A stretch of DNA of 49,766 nucleotides from a virus, in the IMG/VR virus record IMGVR_UViG_3300042691_038555, positions 1-49,766 of that record. One strand, written 5' to 3'. Every line of letters begins with the position of its first letter. Within the stretch, counting starts at the first letter, position 1. Below, piece by piece: positions 21,437 through 29,010 of the stretch. The notes below the pieces were generated by a model, which saw only the letters and a list, made by a program, of their open reading frames with translations, was not told the origin of the DNA and did not search any database. A program made the translations under genes and the position numbers.

Positions 21437-21994
21437 CTAAATTAATGTTATTGTATCTTCTCTTACATAAGCTTCTATTGTGTAATTTTTTGGCAGTGAA
21501 CCTCCAATTTTATTTAAGAAGCTTTCTTTTTCGCTTGCATCAATTGATTTTTTTGCATCGGCAGAAAGATTAACTTTTACCCACTTGTACGTTCTTCCAT
21601 CAGCGTTTTTAGCACCATTTTTATCTTCTGCAATAGCAATTACTCTACCCACTAAGGTTTTCTTATCGCTAATTGTTCCCCATGTGTTATTAAGTATGCC
21701 ATTATTCACAAAAGGTGATTTTCTTGCCATTACATTGTCTACTTTAGTGTAAACATTTTTGTTTCCTAATATCTTAATCGCTTCTTTTAGAGGCAATTTA
21801 AAAATAGGTTGAAGTTGCGTTGGCAACAATGCTTGCTCTATTGAAATTTCACTTCCAGTATCGGTAACAACCGTTTCTTCTACAATGTTATCTTTACGAT
21901 TTAATTTTGACTTTTTTGTAATAACAAAATATGCTGCAATAGCGGCAGCTATGGCAACACCAGAATATACATATAATTTTTTGTCGCTATTCAT
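21437..21994 (-). CDS. N-anchored protein with SH3-like domain (185 aa)
   Basis: Transmembrane helix at residues 8-24 (VYSGVAIAAAIAAYFVI). After an acidic linker the C-terminal part has VMARKSPFVNNGILNNTWGT, then GRVIAIAEDKNG, YKWVKVNLS, and ends in YVREDTITLI: the strand order of a bacterial SH3-type (cell-wall-binding) fold. It may help bind peptidoglycan. Its start overlaps the next gene's stop by one base. Confidence 0.65.
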   Translation of the reverse strand: MNSDKKLYVYSGVAIAAAIAAYFVITKKSKLNRKDNIVEETVVTDTGSEISIEQALLPTQLQPIFKLPLKEAIKILGNKNVYTKVDNVMARKSPFVNNGILNNTWGTISDKKTLVGRVIAIAEDKNGAKNADGRTYKWVKVNLSADAKKSIDASEKESFLNKIGGSLPKNYTIEAYVREDTITLI

Positions 21995-22146
21995 TACTTA
22001 GGTGCTTTATCTATTTTATCTAATACTGCTTGAAAATCAATATCATTATTCAAATTATCTTGTTCTTTATTCTTCTTTTTAATAGCAAAATAAAGTATGC
22101 CAATAACTAACAATACGGTTGAGCCTATAATTACTTTCTTGTTCAT
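21994..22146 (-). CDS. Small N-anchored membrane protein (50 aa)
   Basis: ATG complementary to 22144-22146; 50 codons. The N-terminal helix (VIIGSTVLLVIGILYFAI) is followed by KKKNKEQDN and a short acidic tail. It fills the 155-base space between two genes and ends in a TAATG overlap with the next one, so it is almost surely translated. Confidence 0.65.
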   Translation of the reverse strand: MNKKVIIGSTVLLVIGILYFAIKKKNKEQDNLNNDIDFQAVLDKIDKAPK

Positions 22147-22149
22147 AAC

Positions 22150-22578
22150 CTATTTTTTAAATGTTTTATAAGCGTACATTCCTCCAAATGCAACTGCGCC
22201 AATAGCTACAATAGTAAGTATGGTTTTAGTTGTTTTAGTGGTAAAAAAAGAACCTACTCCGCCCAATATTCCAGAACTTACATCCGCTAACGTGCCATAT
22301 CCTTGAAGTACTGGTGCGAAAATTCCAGCGTTTGCATAGGTGTCTAATCCGTTAGTACGAGCATAGTTTCTAAATGTACTATTAAAAGTACGGCAATCCA
22401 AGTTAGAACTTAGACCGCCACTTTTAGCATAAGCATATTCCCAAAGTATTTTGGCTTTTTGTTTATCAAATTTTTCAAGCAACAATCTATGCCACTGAAT
22501 CCAATCTTCACATGACCAAAATTCATCTACTCCCCATTCGTCATAGTCTGGTGCGGTATTCCATGTTTTTACTGCCAT
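22150..22578 (-). CDS. C-anchored protein with Trp/Asp-rich head (142 aa)
   Basis: The N-terminal 75 residues hold an unusual Trp-rich, Cys-containing domain (YDEWGVDEFWSCEDWIQWHR, later NLDCRTFNSTFRNYARTNG) that is helical. A glycine-rich linker and a C-terminal transmembrane helix (TILTIVAIGAVAFGGMYAY) follow. Unrecognised, but the head is too regular to be a mere linker; the two Cys could form a disulfide. Confidence 0.7.
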   Translation of the reverse strand: MAVKTWNTAPDYDEWGVDEFWSCEDWIQWHRLLLEKFDKQKAKILWEYAYAKSGGLSSNLDCRTFNSTFRNYARTNGLDTYANAGIFAPVLQGYGTLADVSSGILGGVGSFFTTKTTKTILTIVAIGAVAFGGMYAYKTFKK

Positions 22579-22582
22579 TTGT

Positions 22583-22735
22583 CTATTTTTTTGCGTTTCC
22601 TAATCCTAATTTTTGGAAATTATAATCACTTTGAATTATATCGGTTTTAATCTTTTTTTTGCTTGTTGAAAGCATAAATGCCGTAACTCCGACTATTGCT
22701 AAAGTACCAAATATTAGCCATTTGTAATCTTTCAT
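22583..22735 (-). CDS. Small N-anchored membrane protein (50 aa)
   Basis: ATG complementary to 22733-22735. Helix WLIFGTLAIVGVTAFML is followed by STSKKKIKTD and a polar tail. Four bases from the gene downstream and one from the gene upstream. Same size and plan as 21994-22146. Confidence 0.65.
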   Translation of the reverse strand: MKDYKWLIFGTLAIVGVTAFMLSTSKKKIKTDIIQSDYNFQKLGLGNAKK

Positions 22736-22736
22736 A

Positions 22737-23102
22737 TTATTTTCTTAGTTTAAACAAAGCCAATAATACTACCGACAAAACAACACCGCCAAAAATCAGC
22801 CTTACTTTGGTTTGTTTTTTGCTTTCAGCTTCAATTCTTGCCCTATCTTGCGGTGCAAGTTTGTTCAGAACTTCATCCACACTCTTTAGCGCTTCTGTTT
22901 CAACTATTGGTCTGCATTTATATTTTTCAAACCACGAGCGTTTACCTAACAAAAAGTTGTGAGTAGCGTTAGCTTCTTTTGTATTAAATTGGTTGCGCCA
23001 AAAACTTTCGTTAATAATCAATCTGTCTATTTGGTCGTTCAGCTTTAAACAATCGTTTGTAAAAGGGAACTCTTTTGCTAATTCTACTTCTAAAAAAGCC
23101 AT
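22737..23102 (-). CDS. C-anchored helical protein (121 aa)
   Basis: Helical, charged head with paired Cys (about residues 18 and 62) and the pattern FLLGKRSWFEKYKCRPIVE, then a C-terminal transmembrane helix (RLIFGGVVLSVVLLALFKL). The same plan (a short helical head with KCR, then anchor) occurs in the next gene, suggesting an old duplication. Overlaps it by one base. Confidence 0.7.
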   Translation of the reverse strand: MAFLEVELAKEFPFTNDCLKLNDQIDRLIINESFWRNQFNTKEANATHNFLLGKRSWFEKYKCRPIVETEALKSVDEVLNKLAPQDRARIEAESKKQTKVRLIFGGVVLSVVLLALFKLRK

Positions 23103-23458
23103 TACTTTCTAATTATTATTATAAATCCAGTTAATAATACAATAGCGCCAAGAACAATATATAGGTTTTGCTCTTTTTTATTTTTTTTCAATATAGTAGC
23201 TTCGCTTTTCATTGCTTGCTCTAAATCCAAAATTGCCGTTTCGTTAAGTCTTAAAAACTCAATTTTTTGTCGGCATTTCATTTTTAAAAACTTTTCTTCC
23301 GTATCATAAAACAACCTTAGCGTTTGGTCAAGTAATCTTTGGTCTACTCCACCAGCAGCTTTTTGTTTGAGCAAATCAGACTTTCTTACTATGTATTCTT
23401 TTAATGCTTTGTCTAATACCAAACAATCTTTTATTTCGGTTGAAGTATAACTTGCCAT
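23102..23458 (-). CDS. C-anchored helical protein (118 aa)
   Basis: Helical head with Cys near residues 12 and 60 (FLKMKCRQKIEF) and a C-terminal transmembrane helix (LYIVLGAIVLLTGFIIII). Both the KCR near mid-protein and the length match the neighbour 22737-23102, so the two are probably paralogues. Ends one base into it. Confidence 0.7.
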   Translation of the reverse strand: MASYTSTEIKDCLVLDKALKEYIVRKSDLLKQKAAGGVDQRLLDQTLRLFYDTEEKFLKMKCRQKIEFLRLNETAILDLEQAMKSEATILKKNKKEQNLYIVLGAIVLLTGFIIIIRK

Positions 23459-23459
23459 A

Positions 23460-24353
23460 CTATATTTTTATTAATTTTTTAGTAATCGGGTCAATTTTAT
23501 AGCCATACTTAGCTAATTCTATTACATCTCTGTTCCTTCTCACTAAAGAAATTTGGTCTAAATTTACCAAAGACAAATAAAGCTTTTGAACTCTAATCCA
23601 CTCCTTATTTCTATTTGGGTCTAACTTAACTAAATTGTTACTGTTATCTAAGGTAAAATCAACATCGTCTAAATCATTTAATAATTTTTCTATCTGAAAT
23701 TCATATGACTTTTGAGCGTTTCTAAACACTCGATATTCATTAGTCCAATCGCTTGGTTTATTTTCATCTGTACTTGTTCTACTACTAAATTTTTTCCCAT
23801 CAAAAGGTTCGCTCATTTTTTCTTTAAGCGCAATAACATCAAATTGATAACCAATAGCTTTCAAATGTTTTTGTTTATCTCTATTTGGGTTTAATTTTAC
23901 TAAGTTGTTGTTAGCATCTAACTCATAATCCAAATTATGCAACTCCATCATTAATAGTTTTAATGCTTTTAATGTATTGTCTTTATTTGCAAGGTAAGCT
24001 AAATATTCAGGCTGAGTTTTATACCGATTATACCAATCCTTTCTACCAGTAAAAGGTTTTTTGGATTCTACGACTGCTAATTGTGCTTTTTTTATTTTTC
24101 CTAATAAAAGCGTAGCATCAACCAGCTTTAAATCGTTGTCGCTTGGTAAAAACACTTCGTTATTTTGAGAGGCTGTTCCGCTTGGTGCTGTTCCGCTTGG
24201 TGCTGTTCCGCTTGGTGCTGTTCCGCTTAGGTTTGTTGCTGGCAAAGAACCAGATAGTAAAGCATTTTGCGCTTGCTTATTTTTCATGTACATATAAGCG
24301 CCTACTGCGCCTACGCCCACAACTCCAATTAAAATAATGTTTGTCGTTTTCAT
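23460..24353 (-). CDS. Membrane protein of a triplicated family, largest copy (297 aa)
   Basis: Residues 1-38 (TNIILIGVVGVGAVGAYMYM, then KNKQAQNALLSGSLPA) are shared with the next two genes. A Ser-Gly-Thr-Ala-Pro repeat follows (about 45-62). The soluble part has two copies of a helical module, each ending in LVKLxPNRxK (about 155 and 245), and the final LGYK/KYGYKIDP...LVKI-type end. It probably arose by duplication of a gene like its neighbours and later internal duplication. A virion membrane protein is likely. Confidence 0.75.
   Translation of the reverse strand: MKTTNIILIGVVGVGAVGAYMYMKNKQAQNALLSGSLPATNLSGTAPSGTAPSGTAPSGTASQNNEVFLPSDNDLKLVDATLLLGKIKKAQLAVVESKKPFTGRKDWYNRYKTQPEYLAYLANKDNTLKALKLLMMELHNLDYELDANNNLVKLNPNRDKQKHLKAIGYQFDVIALKEKMSEPFDGKKFSSRTSTDENKPSDWTNEYRVFRNAQKSYEFQIEKLLNDLDDVDFTLDNSNNLVKLDPNRNKEWIRVQKLYLSLVNLDQISLVRRNRDVIELAKYGYKIDPITKKLIKI
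24173..24229. repeat. Four tandem 15-base repeats
   Basis: The unit gttccgcttggtgct is repeated almost exactly four times; on the minus strand it encodes Ser-Gly-Thr-Ala-Pro. A shorter version lies in the third family member near 25145-25205. Copy number probably varies. Confidence 0.75.
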
Positions 24354-24356
24354 AAC

Positions 24357-24863
24357 TTATATTTTTACTAATGCACCAGTAGCATCTACTTTATACCCTA
24401 AAGTAGCTAATTTTTTATCTAATTCTACTAATTGCTTTTGAGCTGCTAATCTGGATGCTAATGCGCTTGAATATGCTGGATTTGTTGTTAAGCCTCCCAT
24501 AAAACCACCAACGCTTTTGGTCGCCGAAGGAAGCGGTGCTTTAATTTTTGCAACTAAAACGGCTCTTTGCGATACCAAAACAGTAGCATTAGCCAAATTT
24601 AGGTTTGCATCGCTTGGACTTACGCCATCGCTTGTGGTTGATAAAACTGGTGTTGTTCCTGCACTTGTTGTTGGTTGGTCTACAAAACCACCACCTTGAT
24701 TAGTTGCTGGTGCAGTTAAAAAACCTCCTGCTTTAGCAGTTGTTGATGCTGGTAACGAGCCAGATAGCAAAGCATTTTGCGCTTGCTTATTCTTCATGTA
24801 CATATAAGCACCTACTGCACCTACACCCACAACTCCAATTAAAATTACATTTGTCGTATTCAT
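24357..24863 (-). CDS. Membrane protein of the triplicated family, second copy (168 aa)
   Basis: Same N-terminal anchor as the flanking genes. A Gly/Thr/Ala-rich linker (AGGFLTAP, GGGFVDQP) replaces the SGTAP repeat. The end has one helical module, closing with LATLGYKVDATGALVKI, as in the third copy. Three bases from each neighbour. Confidence 0.75.
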   Translation of the reverse strand: MNTTNVILIGVVGVGAVGAYMYMKNKQAQNALLSGSLPASTTAKAGGFLTAPATNQGGGFVDQPTTSAGTTPVLSTTSDGVSPSDANLNLANATVLVSQRAVLVAKIKAPLPSATKSVGGFMGGLTTNPAYSSALASRLAAQKQLVELDKKLATLGYKVDATGALVKI

Positions 24864-24865
24864 AT

Positions 24866-25330
24866 TTATATTTTTATTAATAAACCTTTGTCAAACTTAT
24901 AACCAAGTTTGGCTAATTTTTCTACTATAATTGCCCTTTGTTTTGGATATGTAATTTTTTTAAAATAATTAGCACTATCATATTTTGGATTCAATTGACC
25001 CCAAAAAAATTTTTGTGGTAATGGTTGCCTTCCTCGTATATCAAGATTTTTTAATTCATCCAATGTTTGTTGTAGATTAAAAGCATCAAGGTTTGCATCA
25101 TCAATAATTTTAACTGGTTCAGTTAAGTTAGGCGTTGGTATTAACGGTTGTGTTCCGCTTGGCGCAGTTCCGCTTGGTGAAGTTCCAGTTGGTGCAGTTC
25201 CGCTTGGTGTTGTTGCTGCTAATGAACCAGATAGCAAAGCATTTTGCGCTTGCTTATTCTTCATGTACATATAAGCGCCTACCGCACCTATACCCACAAC
25301 TCCAATTAAAATTACATTTGTTGTTTTCAT
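24866..25330 (-). CDS. Membrane protein of the triplicated family, third copy (154 aa)
   Basis: N-terminal anchor as in the two downstream copies, followed by three SGTAP-like units, a Pro/Asn linker and one helical module ending LAKLGYKFDKGLLIKI. The DNA of the first 110 bases is about 90 percent identical to the other two copies, so the triplication is recent or kept alike by recombination. Confidence 0.75.
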   Translation of the reverse strand: MKTTNVILIGVVGIGAVGAYMYMKNKQAQNALLSGSLAATTPSGTAPTGTSPSGTAPSGTQPLIPTPNLTEPVKIIDDANLDAFNLQQTLDELKNLDIRGRQPLPQKFFWGQLNPKYDSANYFKKITYPKQRAIIVEKLAKLGYKFDKGLLIKI

Positions 25331-25332
25331 AA

Positions 25333-25557
25333 CTATACTCTTATTATTGAATCCAAATCGCCAATTGGGTTTGATACAAAAGGCGGTGTTGCTAATGAAA
25401 AAGTTGATTTAGTTGGCGTTTCGGTTTTGTTATCTTTGGTGTCAAATCCTAAATTTTGCACTAAACCTTTACCTTTGTTTTTGTTTTTAGCTAAAAAGTA
25501 CAATCCTATTGCACCTACCGCTAAACCACCGTATATTAAATACTGTTTTGCTATCAT
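25333..25557 (-). CDS. N-anchored membrane protein (74 aa)
   Basis: Helix YLIYGGLAVGAIGLYFLA near the start, then KNKNKGKG and a polar tail rich in Thr. Unrecognised. Four-base overlap with the next gene upstream, two bases from the triplicated family downstream. Confidence 0.7.
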   Translation of the reverse strand: MIAKQYLIYGGLAVGAIGLYFLAKNKNKGKGLVQNLGFDTKDNKTETPTKSTFSLATPPFVSNPIGDLDSIIRV

Positions 25558-25850
25558 ACTAAATCATTAAGAGTTATTTCTTTTACTCCTTTTACTTCGA
25601 CAAGTCTTTTTTCGGTCTTTTCTCCAAATATACCATCGACAACCAATCCACCCAACTCCTTTTGTAATAAGCCTACTTCTAAACCTCGCATACCTTTGGA
25701 TAGTTTTAAATCTTTGTTAGCCTCTGCTGGCAAGTCTGGATTAACTGGTTTCGGCAAGCTTTTAAGGTATTTGTTTAACATTAATACGCCTATTGCTACA
25801 ATTACACCAGCTACTATTAATTTCTTCGGAGTTGTATCTAATTTTATCAT
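25554..25850 (-). CDS. N-anchored peptidoglycan-binding domain protein (98 aa)
   Basis: Transmembrane helix at residues 11-27 (LIVAGVIVAIGVLMLN), then a small domain with LSKGMRGLEVGLLQKEL, VDGIFGEKTEKRL: the consensus of the PG_binding_1 family (three-helix peptidoglycan-binding domain). It would tie the viral membrane or the entry complex to the host cell wall. It directly follows the metallopeptidase gene, with one-base overlap. Confidence 0.78.
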   Translation of the reverse strand: MIKLDTTPKKLIVAGVIVAIGVLMLNKYLKSLPKPVNPDLPAEANKDLKLSKGMRGLEVGLLQKELGGLVVDGIFGEKTEKRLVEVKGVKEITLNDLV

Positions 25851-26635
25851 TATTGCATTACCATTTTATTTTTCTCAAAATTCTTTATAAATCTATCTAT
25901 TCTATCGTATCTTGTTTTGTTTCCATCGCTTGGCGAATCTTTAAACACCTCCAAGAACGCTTGATAGCCTTCAATTCTTGGATAACCAAGACCCAAGTAT
26001 ATTAGCAATCCATTTAAGTCCGCTTCGCTTTCATCGTTCATGTCATCATTCACATAAAAGTGGCTAAATTCATGACAAAGAATAGCAAATTTCATAGGCA
26101 CTGTATAAGTGTCAAACTGCTTTTTAGAAACTTGAATCCTACCAGTACTTTTAGAAATTCTTGCTGGCGTAGTGAGTTCCTTACCGCTATTGTTTACGAT
26201 AGTAGGTAAATATTCAATAACCAAATTCCCTTTGTCGGATTGGTAAGATTGATTAGTTTCTAAGTAGTTGGAATTAAAGCAAAATCTTTGCGCAAAATCA
26301 ACAAAATTTGCAACAACTGGATTTGTAATATCAACCACATCCATTCTTTTTTCAAGTGGTGTTTTTTCAATAGAAAGCACCTTAATGTTGGTTTCTTTGT
26401 CTTTTGGTAAATTGCCCTTCTTATCATCGTAAATTGAAATGATAATTGAATTTGAAGTTAGTGGCATACGAACATAAAACGTGAATTCACCATCAACTGT
26501 TTTATACCTATCGGTGAAAACTGTCTTTGGTTTTTCTTCGTCATATATTTTTAACCTTACGACTGTTGGCATTGTTACGGCTACCTTAATAACCAAACAC
26601 ATTTCATCGTATCTTGTCTGCATACGGATATTCAT
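25850..26635 (-). CDS. Zinc metallopeptidase-like protein (261 aa)
   Basis: HEFSH at residues 188-192 is the zincin HExxH; the acidic ESEAD at 202-206 can give the third ligand (glu-zincin style). The N-terminal 140 residues are beta-rich with no signal peptide. A virus-encoded protease could mature virion proteins, or cleave host barriers on entry. It stands among membrane and peptidoglycan-binding genes, so an entry or maturation role is plausible. Exact family not identified. Confidence 0.75.
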   Translation of the reverse strand: MNIRMQTRYDEMCLVIKVAVTMPTVVRLKIYDEEKPKTVFTDRYKTVDGEFTFYVRMPLTSNSIIISIYDDKKGNLPKDKETNIKVLSIEKTPLEKRMDVVDITNPVVANFVDFAQRFCFNSNYLETNQSYQSDKGNLVIEYLPTIVNNSGKELTTPARISKSTGRIQVSKKQFDTYTVPMKFAILCHEFSHFYVNDDMNDESEADLNGLLIYLGLGYPRIEGYQAFLEVFKDSPSDGNKTRYDRIDRFIKNFEKNKMVMQ

Positions 26636-26637
26636 AG

Positions 26638-26955
26638 CTATTTCTTTTTTTGATAAATATTATATGCTACTGCACCTCCTACTATTGCCAAACTCATTAA
26701 TAAGAGCCATTTGTTCAAGCCAAAAATAGTGTTATCGTCTTTTTCTTTACCTACTTCTGGTTTTTCTAAATTTAAGACATTTCTTATCGTTGCGGTTGAA
26801 TCAGCAACAATTTGTTCGGTATCAAATACCACACTTTTGTTTGGTATAAAATTGCCCTTATCTTTTTCCCTTTGCAACCATTGGGCAAAACTCAATGATG
26901 TTCCGCTTTCTTTCCATAATTGGTTTGCGCTTTTGTCGGTTCTTACTACTTCCAT
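26638..26955 (-). CDS. C-anchored membrane protein (105 aa)
   Basis: Soluble head with helical segments (LWKESGTSLSFAQWLQREKD, a form often seen in flavobacterial phage proteins), then a linker rich in Glu/Lys and a C-terminal transmembrane helix (NKWLLLMSLAIVGGAVAY). Two bases before the metallopeptidase gene. Confidence 0.7.
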   Translation of the reverse strand: MEVVRTDKSANQLWKESGTSLSFAQWLQREKDKGNFIPNKSVVFDTEQIVADSTATIRNVLNLEKPEVGKEKDDNTIFGLNKWLLLMSLAIVGGAVAYNIYQKKK

Positions 26956-26964
26956 TTTTTGTTG

Positions 26965-27099
26965 TTATTTCTTGGTTGCAAATTGTTGTTCGGCAAGCTT
27001 AATTCCTTCCATTTTTGGCTTATAAACGCCAAAGTATAGGTAAACTAATCCACCTATACCTACGGCAATTAAAACATTTCCAATATTCTTATTGTTCAT
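26965..27099 (-). CDS. Very small N-anchored membrane protein (44 aa)
   Basis: ATG complementary to 27097-27099, 44 codons. Helix NVLIAVGIGGLVYLYF then a basic/polar tail (KPKMEGIKLAEQQ). First of four consecutive micro-genes that fill a stretch of about 580 bases. The repeated plan (start, glycine-rich helix, Lys tail) supports coding. Confidence 0.6.
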   Translation of the reverse strand: MNNKNIGNVLIAVGIGGLVYLYFGVYKPKMEGIKLAEQQFATKK

Positions 27100-27124
27100 G
27101 ATATTTTTTTGTAAAAATAATCAA

Positions 27125-27235
27125 TTATTGTTGACTTTTCTTCCAACCTTTTCCAGCAACCCATACCATTCCGTATATTACTGCTAAAGATATTGCAAGT
27201 CCTAATGCGCCAGCTAAAAATCCTTTGTTTTTCAT
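27125..27235 (-). CDS. Micro membrane protein (36 aa)
   Basis: ATG complementary to 27233-27235, 36 codons. It is nearly all transmembrane helix (FLAGALGLAISLAVIYGMVWV) with basic ends. It has the same size class as the smallest membrane proteins of PRD1- and PM2-type phages. Support is position between similar genes. Confidence 0.55.
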   Translation of the reverse strand: MKNKGFLAGALGLAISLAVIYGMVWVAGKGWKKSQQ

Positions 27236-27257
27236 GATTTTAAATTTTAAAAATTAA

Positions 27258-27383
27258 TTACTCTCCTACATAAGCAGAAGCCTTCAATTTGTTTCTTTTT
27301 ATTTGTGTAATAGCCTTATTCAGCACGAATAAACCTATTATTGCACTTAGTATGATAAAGACTTTTTTATCGTCTGGTTTCAT
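27258..27383 (-). CDS. Micro membrane protein (41 aa)
   Basis: ATG complementary to 27381-27383. Helix VFIILSAIIGLFVL with flanking Lys residues, then a basic tail QIKRNKLKAS. No known relatives recognised. Confidence 0.55.
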   Translation of the reverse strand: MKPDDKKVFIILSAIIGLFVLNKAITQIKRNKLKASAYVGE

Positions 27384-27387
27384 ATTA

Positions 27388-27540
27388 TTAACGTGCTGGT
27401 TTTGCGGATTGTTTAGCTTTTAATTCTTCCGCTTCTTTTTTTTCTTCCGCTTGTTTTTTAGCATAAGCTTTATACACTAAAAAGGCTACCAATACTAAAC
27501 CAGCGCCCATCAATACTTTTTTTGACATTAATTTTTCCAT
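27388..27540 (-). CDS. Small N-anchored membrane protein with charged tail (50 aa)
   Basis: ATG complementary to 27538-27540. Helix VLMGAGLVLVAFLVYKAYA, then a Lys/Glu/Ala-rich helical tail (EEKKEAEELKAKQ). Lies four bases from the micro-gene downstream and seven from the gene upstream. Confidence 0.6.
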   Translation of the reverse strand: MEKLMSKKVLMGAGLVLVAFLVYKAYAKKQAEEKKEAEELKAKQSAKPAR

Positions 27541-27547
27541 TTTTTTT

Positions 27548-27772
27548 CTATTTTTTATTAACTATAATTGCAGTGGCTACACCACCGATAATTGCACCTA
27601 CTAATCCAGTAACGTATATGTTTTTGTTTTTATAATAACCTACCATTAAACCTAAAACAAGACCAGTTACCGCACCATTTACAGAAGCTTTTGAGGTCAT
27701 CATTAAAAGTTCTCTTTTGTCTTTGTTTACTATATCTTTAACTTCCGACATATAATCTTTAGCATCTTCCAT
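27548..27772 (-). CDS. Two-helix glycine-rich membrane protein (74 aa)
   Basis: A charged N-terminus, then two glycine-rich membrane helices (ASVNGAVTGLVLGLMVGYY and VTGLVGAIIGGVATAIIVN) joined by a short YKNKN loop: a hairpin as in many small holins and glycine-zipper proteins. One-base overlap with the gene upstream. Could be a virion protein or accessory holin. Confidence 0.7.
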   Translation of the reverse strand: MEDAKDYMSEVKDIVNKDKRELLMMTSKASVNGAVTGLVLGLMVGYYKNKNIYVTGLVGAIIGGVATAIIVNKK

Positions 27773-28188
27773 TATGCACTTCTTTTTCTTGTTACTGCAT
27801 AAATTACAACTCCCAGAACTACTACGCCAACTACTCCAAGTCCAATGTATAAGGCGGTATTACCACCAGCACCAGCGCCTTGCGCTCTGGAAGCTTCTAA
27901 TGCAAGTTGCGCTTGTTTTGTTCGTTCTTGCTCAACCGCTAAAGCGCTTTTCCCTTGTTGCGCAACAATGTTGGCTTGTCCTTTTAAATTTTGTTTTTGT
28001 TGATTACTACCAAAAGCCGAAAGTCCAAAACTGAATAATGAACTAATACCTTGCGATATAATATTTTGACCAGTTTCAGTTTTAAAAAATCCACCAGAGC
28101 CAGAACCAGTTGAACTAGTTGTAGTTCCAATTGAAGGCGTGTAACCTATTGAGGATGGCGGTGTCCATGTTGAATTAAATGTACTCAT
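27772..28188 (-). CDS. Membrane protein with Ser/Thr/Gly head and coiled coil (138 aa)
   Basis: Low-complexity Ser/Thr/Gly/Pro head (residues 1-34), a short hydrophobic helix near 47-60 (ISSLFSFGLSAFGS), a Gln/Ala-rich coiled coil (about 62-105) and a C-terminal transmembrane helix (LYIGLGVVGVVVLGVVIYAV) ending in TRKRSA. The plan equals that of 12445 and 12830. Confidence 0.7.
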   Translation of the reverse strand: MSTFNSTWTPPSSIGYTPSIGTTTSSTGSGSGGFFKTETGQNIISQGISSLFSFGLSAFGSNQQKQNLKGQANIVAQQGKSALAVEQERTKQAQLALEASRAQGAGAGGNTALYIGLGVVGVVVLGVVIYAVTRKRSA

Positions 28189-28199
28189 AATACTTTTTT

Positions 28200-28418
28200 T
28201 TAAATAAATTCTACATTAGATTCTACCAGCTTGGAAAAATCGTTTCTAAATCCTTCCGAACCAAAAAGTCCAGCAAAAACACCATCAACCAAAGCCGATG
28301 TGTCTAAATTATTGGAATTTACAACAACTCCGTTTTTTACCAGTAGGTCGCTCACTTCCATCGGAAATAAAGCTACTGTTCTGCCAACAATTGTGGCTAA
28401 TGCTTCTTCCTCATTCAT
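28200..28418 (-). CDS. Stand-alone copy of the shared N-terminal domain (72 aa)
   Basis: No membrane segment. The sequence FPMEVSDLLVKNGVVVNSNN and the helix after it match the N-terminal domain of the next gene (KPQEVEGLLLRNGIQVTGTS), of 29011 and of 12830. It is therefore a free-standing version of a domain that elsewhere is membrane-anchored. Three bases from the paralogue upstream. Confidence 0.65.
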   Translation of the reverse strand: MNEEEALATIVGRTVALFPMEVSDLLVKNGVVVNSNNLDTSALVDGVFAGLFGSEGFRNDFSKLVESNVEFI

Positions 28419-28421
28419 AGC

Positions 28422-29009
28422 TTATGGTTTTTTTGTTGCTAAATATATTATACCTCCAACTAAACCTAAACCAACCAGTCCTAAAACAACGTATAACGTT
28501 GTATTTGATTTTGCAGGAGGTATGCCTCCGCCAGTTGTGCCTCCAGTTTGTGCATTATACATTGCAACATCCTTTGAAGCACCAGCTAATGCTCGGTCTG
28601 TTTTATTTTTGTCTAAAGTCAAAAAAGCATTTAAAGCGGTATTTAAAGTGCTTTGAATATTATCAGCAGTAAACCAAGATTTTCTTGGTGTGCCAGAATT
28701 CGTTTCACCAGCGTTTATTGCAGTTGTTAAGTTTAAAGAAGTATCAGCGATACGCCCACTTGAATTAACAAAATCATCCATTGATGCCATATAACTCATT
28801 GCCCATTCTGGATATTGTGATGTCATTTCAAGGAAGTCAACTCTAAAAGGTTTTGAATTTTTTAATGCTACAACAACCGTTTCTTCTAATGAAGTACCAG
28901 TAACTTGTATGCCATTTCTCAATAGCAATCCCTCTACTTCTTGTGGTTTATTCATAACCGCCCACATAACTGCGTGTGCGCCTAATTGTGATTCTTTTTC
29001 TAAGTTCAT
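28422..29009 (-). CDS. Anchored protein with the shared N-terminal domain (195 aa)
   Basis: Residues 10-75 are the shared helical domain (PQEVEGLLLRNGIQV...). A polar middle (Ser/Thr/Asn) and an Ala-rich coiled region follow, with a Gly/Thr stretch (TGGTTGGG) before the C-terminal transmembrane helix (TLYVVLGLVGLGLVGGIIYLA). Tight spacing on both sides. Likely virion protein. Confidence 0.7.
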   Translation of the reverse strand: MNLEKESQLGAHAVMWAVMNKPQEVEGLLLRNGIQVTGTSLEETVVVALKNSKPFRVDFLEMTSQYPEWAMSYMASMDDFVNSSGRIADTSLNLTTAINAGETNSGTPRKSWFTADNIQSTLNTALNAFLTLDKNKTDRALAGASKDVAMYNAQTGGTTGGGIPPAKSNTTLYVVLGLVGLGLVGGIIYLATKKP

Positions 29010-29010
29010 C

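Larger units (their letters stand above)
24240..25330. repeat. Three direct repeats of about 110 bases
   Basis: 24240-24353, 24753-24863 and 25219-25330 encode the shared N-terminal anchor of three consecutive genes. They differ at only a few bases, many at third codon positions. Such repeats are targets for homologous recombination, and the genome carries RecT. Confidence 0.8.
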
